Below are positions 6,928 through 10,637 of a stretch of DNA of 10,637 nt, in pieces. The position numbers and the translations under genes were made by a program. Location: the NCBI GenBank assembly GCA_947447385.1, contig CANFKN010000032.1, positions 1 through 10,637 of the forward strand, written 5' to 3'. The DNA is from Microbacteriaceae bacterium. Its GTDB lineage: Bacteria; Actinomycetota; Actinomycetes; Actinomycetales; Microbacteriaceae. The notes under the pieces are model-generated. The model did not search any database. It was not told the origin of the DNA and saw only the letters and a program-made list of their open reading frames with translations. How positions within the stretch are numbered: position 1 is the stretch's first letter; every line of letters starts with the position of its first letter.

Positions 6928-7782
6928 TTAGCCTTTATAGACGAAATTTGCTGTCTTTTGAGATGTCGGGAGCTTCTGCGAAGGGCAGCTGGTTAGAACG
7001 CGAGCCATCGCATCGTGCTCGGCTTTGGTAACCCACAAGTGATATTTGAACTTCACAAAAATCTGCCTGGCAACATATTTGCAACGATAAGACTTGTTTG
7101 GCGGCAACCAACTTGCTGCGTCAGAGTCGCTCTTTGATTCGTTCGTCGGGCCGTCAACGGCAAGCAAGTTATTCGGGTCGTTATAGAGGGCAAATCTTTG
7201 GGCTGCTGTCAGTTGCGCAGCGCCAGTCTGCCAAGCGTTACTCAACGCGACAACGTGATCGATTTGAACCGCAAGCGAAGTCACAACACCTTTCACGAAG
7301 TGAATCGTGCGATTGGTGTAAGGGTCACGAAGAGTTCCGGTGTCAACGACGCAACCTGGGCCCGAGCGATAAGTCTTGCGGGTCAAATCGCGGTTCAAAA
7401 TGTAGTTGCGAGCGTCAACCAATCCACCGGTTGAACAGGTTGAGATATTGGCCCAGCCATCGCTGAATCGGCTGCGCGCATAACCGGTTTTTGGCGCACG
7501 GCCCTTTACCTTCAACGCAGCCAAGACACTGCGTGCCGAGGTTTGCTTTAGATGCGGCACTAGCCCACTGCCCTGAGAGGCGTTGTTAGCGCTCGCTGCG
7601 CCCCTGGCATTGGCTGCTAAAGGCTGGCCGATGCTCAACAGCAATGCAGCGCAAGCGATGGCGACAACGGCGACTCGGCGCGAGCGACCCTTGGCTTGTG
7701 ATTTGTTACTTGCCGAGAGCTTGCCTAAGTTGAATAACCTCAACCGCACGATCCAAGAACGCGTCAACTTGATTTTCTGCAT
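6928..7782 (-). CDS. secreted HNH endonuclease family protein (DUF1524/GmrSD-type)
   Basis: The product is 284 residues if ATG 7782 is used; a GTG two codons earlier is also open, and internal GTG/TTG codons give shorter versions. A long basic n-region leads to a hydrophobic core (about 37-52) and an AANARGA cleavage region near 57-62, so export is likely. SRRVAVV resembles but does not match a twin-arginine motif. The mature part carries the family pattern: GYARSRFSDGW, ARNYILNRDLT (124-134), GTLRDPYT, QID175-H176-VVALSNAW, DPNNLLAVDGPTN214, then SDSDAASWLPPN229 and YRCKYVARQ. H176 and the later Asn residues fit a beta-beta-alpha-metal nuclease site. Four cysteines in the mature part (116, 144, 234, 266) fit two disulfides. 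The probable role is non-specific DNA or RNA cutting outside the cell, for nutrient use, defence or DNA turnover. The 5' end overlaps the DivIVA-repeat gene by 77 bases. Confidence 0.87.
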   Translation of the reverse strand: MQKIKLTRSWIVRLRLFNLGKLSASNKSQAKGRSRRVAVVAIACAALLLSIGQPLAANARGAASANNASQGSGLVPHLKQTSARSVLAALKVKGRAPKTGYARSRFSDGWANISTCSTGGLVDARNYILNRDLTRKTYRSGPGCVVDTGTLRDPYTNRTIHFVKGVVTSLAVQIDHVVALSNAWQTGAAQLTAAQRFALYNDPNNLLAVDGPTNESKSDSDAASWLPPNKSYRCKYVARQIFVKFKYHLWVTKAEHDAMARVLTSCPSQKLPTSQKTANFVYKG

Positions 7783-8260
7783 ACCCACCCCGTTTAGCTT
7801 TGAAAAGCTGATTTCGAACCTCTGAGGCAGTCATTGTCGCCCCTGAGACTAAGTATCGTTCCAAGTTCTGACAAAATGCGTCAACCTGCTTAATCGAATA
7901 ACCACGAAGCGGCCAGACTGCATGCGAAAAACGCTTTTTCTTTGCGCGATTTAGCCGACCCTGAAGTGAGTCGGTGAAACGTGCGAGGCGGTCATCCAAG
8001 GCAAATTCGCCGCTTTCGGCAAGTTCGCGCTTGATCTCTTTGTGAGCAAAAGTGTCTTCTAGTCGGTCAATCGCCGAATCAACGGCAGCGATTGAATAAC
8101 CGCCTTTTACCAACGAGAAAACAGTGCGTCGCGCTGCGACTGAGCTGACGAGCGCTTGAGACGGGTCTTCGAACTGTTGTCTTGCGATAGCAATGAACTC
8201 ATCGACCTCGCCAGGCGCATAGCCAAGGCCGTGCTCTTCTTTGGCGAAAACATAACTCAT
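7706..8260 (-). CDS. protein of four tandem DivIVA-like repeats
   Basis: This 184-residue protein starts at ATG, with AAAGAAG as a moderate SD. It contains four copies of a G-Y-x4-V-D-x2 core: GYAPGEVDEF (13-22), GYSIAAVDSA (54-63), GYSIKQVDAF (120-129) and GYAENQVDAF (159-168). Copies 2-4 are preceded by a phenylalanine and a basic stretch (FSLVKG, FSHAVWPLR, FKAKRG), and each core leads into a short helix. This is the membrane-binding module of DivIVA/Wag31, but without the long coiled coil. The middle (72-110) is charged and helical. I recall a rare TIGR family of DivIVA-domain repeat proteins in Leifsonia/Tropheryma relatives that would fit. It lies 54 bases downstream of cdsA in the same direction. 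A role as a soluble adaptor binding membrane curvature or Wag31 is inference. Confidence 0.85.
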   Translation of the reverse strand: MSYVFAKEEHGLGYAPGEVDEFIAIARQQFEDPSQALVSSVAARRTVFSLVKGGYSIAAVDSAIDRLEDTFAHKEIKRELAESGEFALDDRLARFTDSLQGRLNRAKKKRFSHAVWPLRGYSIKQVDAFCQNLERYLVSGATMTASEVRNQLFKAKRGGYAENQVDAFLDRAVEVIQLRQALGK

Positions 8261-8314
8261 GGCTAGCTTCTTTCTAGGGTCTTGATTCTGGCTGCACTTG
8301 CAACGGGTTTTTGT

Positions 8315-9172
8315 TTATCGAGCCAAAAGTTCACATAGAAGATAAGTGATGAGCGCTGCAGGCAAGATGCTGTCGAGACGGTCCATTACGCCGCCGTGAC
8401 CAGGCAACCAAGAGCTCATGTCTTTAACTCCAAGGTCGCGCTTGATCAGCGATTCAGCCAAGTCACCAAACACGGCAGCAACCAGCAACGACGCTGCGAA
8501 AATCAAGCCGAACCACCATTCTTGGTGCAGGAGCGTAACACTGAAGAGAATTGCCGAAATAGAACCGGCGATAACCGATGCGAGGAGGCCTTCGAGTGTC
8601 TTCTTTGGGCTGACTCCAGGAGCCATCTTGTGTTTGCCGAAGACACGGCCGAGCAAATAGCCGAACGTATCAATCATGGCAACAGTGGTGATGAAGGCAA
8701 TAACCCAGCCGGCACCATCTTCAGAGCGACGCAACAACAACACCACAAAGCTCGTAGTGAGTGGCAAATAGATTACGACGAAGGCTGCTGCAGCAAAGTC
8801 GCGCAGAGCATGCCGAAAAGTGCGGTCAGGCATGCTCGGCTGCAACCAAAGCTCAAAAGTGCGCCAAATGACCAGTGCGAAAACAATGCCGAAGGCGGCA
8901 ATCCACTGGCCAAGTTCACCGAAGTAATAGGCCGCTGGCATGATGGCAGCTGAACCGATGACAGCGGGCAACCTAGGCACACGCCAACCTTTGATTCGCA
9001 GCGCTGTTGAAAGCTCCCAAGCACCTGCTGAAGCCGCGGCAGCGCAAAGCACAAGCATTAACTCTTTGATTAGAAGAATGCTGAGCAAAAAGACAGCGCC
9101 AAGAATCAAGCCGACAATGATCGACTTGCTCAGGCTGCGGCCTGCGGGTTTGGCTGCTTCAGTTATTGACAA
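8315..9172 (-). CDS. cdsA: phosphatidate cytidylyltransferase (CDP-diacylglycerol synthase)
   Basis: This 285-residue integral membrane protein turns phosphatidate plus CTP into CDP-diacylglycerol, the branch point for phosphatidylglycerol, cardiolipin and phosphatidylinositol. Eight or so hydrophobic segments run from about 17 to 283. The diagnostic signature is complete: S241-L-I-K-R-D, K250-D, then LPGHGGVMDRLD (256-267). An earlier conserved block at about 168-194 has DTFGYLLGRVFGKHK and SPKKTLEG. The start is TTG, immediately after the frr TAA with no gap; GAGG in the last frr codons serves as its SD five bases upstream, so translation is probably coupled to frr. The length is normal for actinobacteria. 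Gene order pyrH-frr-cdsA is the standard bacterial one. Confidence 0.96.
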   Translation of the reverse strand: MSITEAAKPAGRSLSKSIIVGLILGAVFLLSILLIKELMLVLCAAAASAGAWELSTALRIKGWRVPRLPAVIGSAAIMPAAYYFGELGQWIAAFGIVFALVIWRTFELWLQPSMPDRTFRHALRDFAAAAFVVIYLPLTTSFVVLLLRRSEDGAGWVIAFITTVAMIDTFGYLLGRVFGKHKMAPGVSPKKTLEGLLASVIAGSISAILFSVTLLHQEWWFGLIFAASLLVAAVFGDLAESLIKRDLGVKDMSSWLPGHGGVMDRLDSILPAALITYLLCELLAR

Positions 9173-9733
9173 TTAGACCTCGAGCAACTCTGCTTCTTTG
9201 CGCTTCAAAGCTTCGTCGATTTGGTCAACGTAGGTCTTAGTTAGCGCTTCAAGCTCTTTATCGCCGCGTGCGATGTCGTCATCGCCGGCGAGGCCGTCTT
9301 TCTTCAAAGCGTCGAACTCGTCTTTAGCCTTGCGACGCACGTTGCGAACTGAAACTCGGTGGTCTTCGGCCTTGGTCTTCACGAGCTTCACATATTCTTT
9401 GCGACGCTCTTCGGTTAGCTCAGGCAGTGAAACTCGAACCAGGTTGCCGTCGTTGGTTGGGTTCGCACCAAGGTTTGGCATGTCGCGAATCGCTTTTTCA
9501 ATGCTTGCAAGGGCACCCTTGTCATAAGGGGTGATAACGATTGTGCGGGCCTCTGGGTTCTGAATCGAACCTAGCTGACCGACTGGTGTCGGAGTGCCGT
9601 AATAGTCAACGAGCAGCTTCTGAAAAAGCTGCGGGTTGGCGCGCCCAGTTCGCACAGTTGCGAAGTCGTCTTTGGCTGCCTCGACGGCCTTTGCCATTTT
9701 TTCTGTGGCTGTAGCCAGAATCTCACTGATCAT
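9173..9733 (-). CDS. frr: ribosome recycling factor
   Basis: The product has 186 residues, the usual length (about 185), and aligns along its whole length with the RRF family. Landmarks are the N-terminal helix with F24-ATVRTGRANPQL, DYYGTPTPVGQL (43-54), the PEARTIVITPYDK block (60-72), then NDGNLVRVSLPELTEERRKEYVK and R-RR-AKDEFDALKK in the long helix. With EF-G it splits the post-termination ribosome in the cytoplasm. The start is ATG with AGGAG five bases upstream. A 61-base gap from pyrH shows no clear promoter or terminator. The stop adjoins the cdsA start directly. Confidence 0.98.
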   Translation of the reverse strand: MISEILATATEKMAKAVEAAKDDFATVRTGRANPQLFQKLLVDYYGTPTPVGQLGSIQNPEARTIVITPYDKGALASIEKAIRDMPNLGANPTNDGNLVRVSLPELTEERRKEYVKLVKTKAEDHRVSVRNVRRKAKDEFDALKKDGLAGDDDIARGDKELEALTKTYVDQIDEALKRKEAELLEV

Positions 9734-9794
9734 TTTTTCTCCTATTTGAAAACTTTAAAACTCGGATGTTCGTTTCGCTGCACTCAAGTCTCGG

Positions 9795-10505
9795 CTAGGC
9801 CGTGACCAGCGTGCCAATCTTTGCACCTTGAATGGCTGCTGCGATATTGCCGCCATCCATGCCGAAAACGCGCATCGGCATTTTGTTGTCCATGCACAGG
9901 CTGAACGCCGTTGCGTCGACAACTTTGAGGCCACGCACAAGTGCATCTTGATAGCTCAGAGTGTCAAGCTTCACGGCGGTTGGGTCTTTGCGTGGGTCTG
10001 CGCTATAGACGCCGTCAACGCCGTTCTTGGCAACAAGAACCTCGTCGGCACCGATCTCAAGTGCGCGCTGAGCAGCAACTGTGTCGGTTGAGAAGAATGG
10101 AAGGCCCGCACCCGCACCGAAGATCACGACGCGACCTTTTTCGAGGTGGCGAATAGCGCGCAACGGCACATAAGGCTCGGTCACCTGAGCCATTGAAATG
10201 GCTGACTGCACACGGGTGCTAACGCCTGCCTGCTCTAAGAAGTCTTGAAGGGCGAGGGCGTTCATAACTGTGCCCAACATGCCCATGTAGTCAGCTCGTG
10301 AGCGGTCCATTCCGCGCTGAGAAAGTTCAGCGCCTCTGAAGAAGTTGCCGCCACCGACAACAATCGCAACCTCGGCGGTCTTAGCGCCCTCAGCGATTTG
10401 GCGTGCGATGCCGGCAACGATGTCGGGGTTAACGCCCAGGGTTCCGCCGCCAAAGGCTTCGCCAGAAAGCTTCAACAAAACTCTGCGTGGTTTGGTTTCA
10501 GACAT
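9795..10505 (-). CDS. pyrH: UMP kinase (uridylate kinase)
   Basis: The 236-residue enzyme belongs to the amino-acid-kinase fold and phosphorylates UMP to UDP with ATP in pyrimidine nucleotide synthesis. Visible motifs are KLSGEAFGG (12-20), VVGGGNFFRG (49-58), the UMP-binding RADYMGMLGTVMNALALQ (70-87), FGAGAGLPFFSTDTVAAQRA (129-148) and KNGVDGVYSADPRKDP (160-175). DATAFSLCMDN (197-207) follows. The start is ATG 10505 with GGAG five bases upstream; an open TTG ten codons earlier has no SD and would place the start almost on the predicted -10 box. Transcription likely starts at the promoter just upstream as well as any read-through from tsf. Confidence 0.98.
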   Translation of the reverse strand: MSETKPRRVLLKLSGEAFGGGTLGVNPDIVAGIARQIAEGAKTAEVAIVVGGGNFFRGAELSQRGMDRSRADYMGMLGTVMNALALQDFLEQAGVSTRVQSAISMAQVTEPYVPLRAIRHLEKGRVVIFGAGAGLPFFSTDTVAAQRALEIGADEVLVAKNGVDGVYSADPRKDPTAVKLDTLSYQDALVRGLKVVDATAFSLCMDNKMPMRVFGMDGGNIAAAIQGAKIGTLVTA

Positions 10506-10535
10506 GGTGGCTCCATCTTTTTGTGGCGGTTTCAA

Positions 10536-10563
10536 GTTATACGTTTCTATTTTAGCGAAGCAA
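10536..10563 (-). promoter_or_regulatory. probable sigma-A-type promoter of pyrH
   Basis: On the minus strand TTGCTT (10563 to 10558) and TATAAC (10541 to 10536) are 16 bases apart, a reasonable -35/-10 pair. Transcription would start near 10529, giving a leader of about 25 bases before the pyrH ATG. The -35 lies immediately after the T-run of the tsf terminator, which fits a new promoter restarting transcription after termination. No operator or riboswitch is visible in the short leader. Confidence 0.55.
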
Positions 10564-10564
10564 C

Positions 10565-10608
10565 AAAAAAGGCCCGGTCACAATACCGAAGTAATGTGGC
10601 CGAGCCTT
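10565..10608 (-). terminator. intrinsic terminator after tsf
   Basis: Read on the minus strand, an 18-base stem (10608-10591 with 10586-10569) has two mismatches and one G-T pair. It is capped by the stable C-UUCG-G loop (10590-10587), followed by six T (10570-10565). It lies 17 bases past the presumed tsf stop. Stem strength and the T-run make this a confident factor-independent terminator separating tsf from pyrH. Confidence 0.88.
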
Positions 10609-10625
10609 TGAAGTTTATTGGGCTG

Positions 10626-10637
10626 TTAGGCGCCAAC
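10626..10637 (-). CDS. tsf: last codons of a gene, probably elongation factor Ts (partial)
   Basis: Only Val-Gly-Ala-stop (TAA) lies inside the window. The assignment rests on context: tsf is the usual gene upstream of pyrH-frr, a strong terminator follows 17 bases later, and some actinobacterial EF-Ts proteins end in a short V-G-A or similar tail. The reading frame itself cannot be proved from four codons. Confidence 0.5.
   Translation of the reverse strand, partial: VGA

Noticed and set aside
7650..7690. Twin-arginine signal in the nuclease leader (SRRVAVV)
   Set aside because: The residue pair is right but the phenylalanine/leucine positions of the Tat consensus are not met; a Sec signal is as likely.
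8261..8314. Small inverted repeat TTGCA/TGCAG after cdsA as a terminator
   Set aside because: The stem is only about four to five bases, with no T-run.
8396..8953. 185-codon plus-strand open frame opposite cdsA
   Set aside because: cdsA in the other strand has a full signature; this frame shows no domain and low-complexity polar composition typical of shadows of membrane genes.
9734..9794. Possible promoter or leader regulatory element between pyrH and frr
   Set aside because: A TTGAGT is present but no -10 lies at 16-18 bases; only a T-rich stretch and the SD remain, so no element is called.

Overview
The window looks like chromosomal DNA of a moderate-GC actinobacterium. It probably belongs to Microbacteriaceae, perhaps the small-genome freshwater Luna-type group, but that placement is inference. 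The reasons are the tsf-pyrH-frr-cdsA block, two DivIVA-domain proteins, actinobacteria-typical families (glgB beside a degenerate thioredoxin/TPR protein; a short CxxC...HxxC protein) and frequent TTG/GTG starts with 1-4 base stop/start overlaps. No mobile element, CRISPR array, tRNA or rRNA is visible, and no stretch over about 100 bases lacks a gene.

Left part (1-2966): the 3' end of glgB on the plus strand meets a minus-strand pair tail to tail. The pair is a 570-residue membrane protein with an internal lipobox, followed by a CnoX-like thioredoxin/TPR protein that has lost its active-site cysteines. The two are joined by a GTGA overlap.

Middle (2897-5199): a 70-base divergent gap leads into a plus-strand pair. 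The first gene encodes a 365-residue protein with a DivIVA-type N-terminus and a long coiled coil built on an 11-residue register. The second encodes an AI-2E/PerM-family membrane protein. The pair ends at a tandemly duplicated hairpin that also carries the stop codon of the opposing gene.

Right part (5179-10637, all minus strand, so read from high to low coordinates): the last codons of tsf, a strong terminator with a UUCG loop, a promoter abutting it, then pyrH, frr and cdsA. Next come a small protein with four DivIVA-like repeats, a secreted HNH nuclease, a membrane-anchored lytic transglycosylase-like protein, a 102-residue putative zinc protein and an alpha/beta hydrolase. Most junctions are short or overlapping, so this could be one long operon running from nucleotide, translation and phospholipid functions into envelope functions.

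No wholly new system stands out. The most unusual items are the four-repeat DivIVA protein downstream of cdsA, the hendecad coiled-coil protein, and the secreted nuclease plus transglycosylase in the same transcription unit. Together they suggest, as inference, an envelope-growth neighbourhood.
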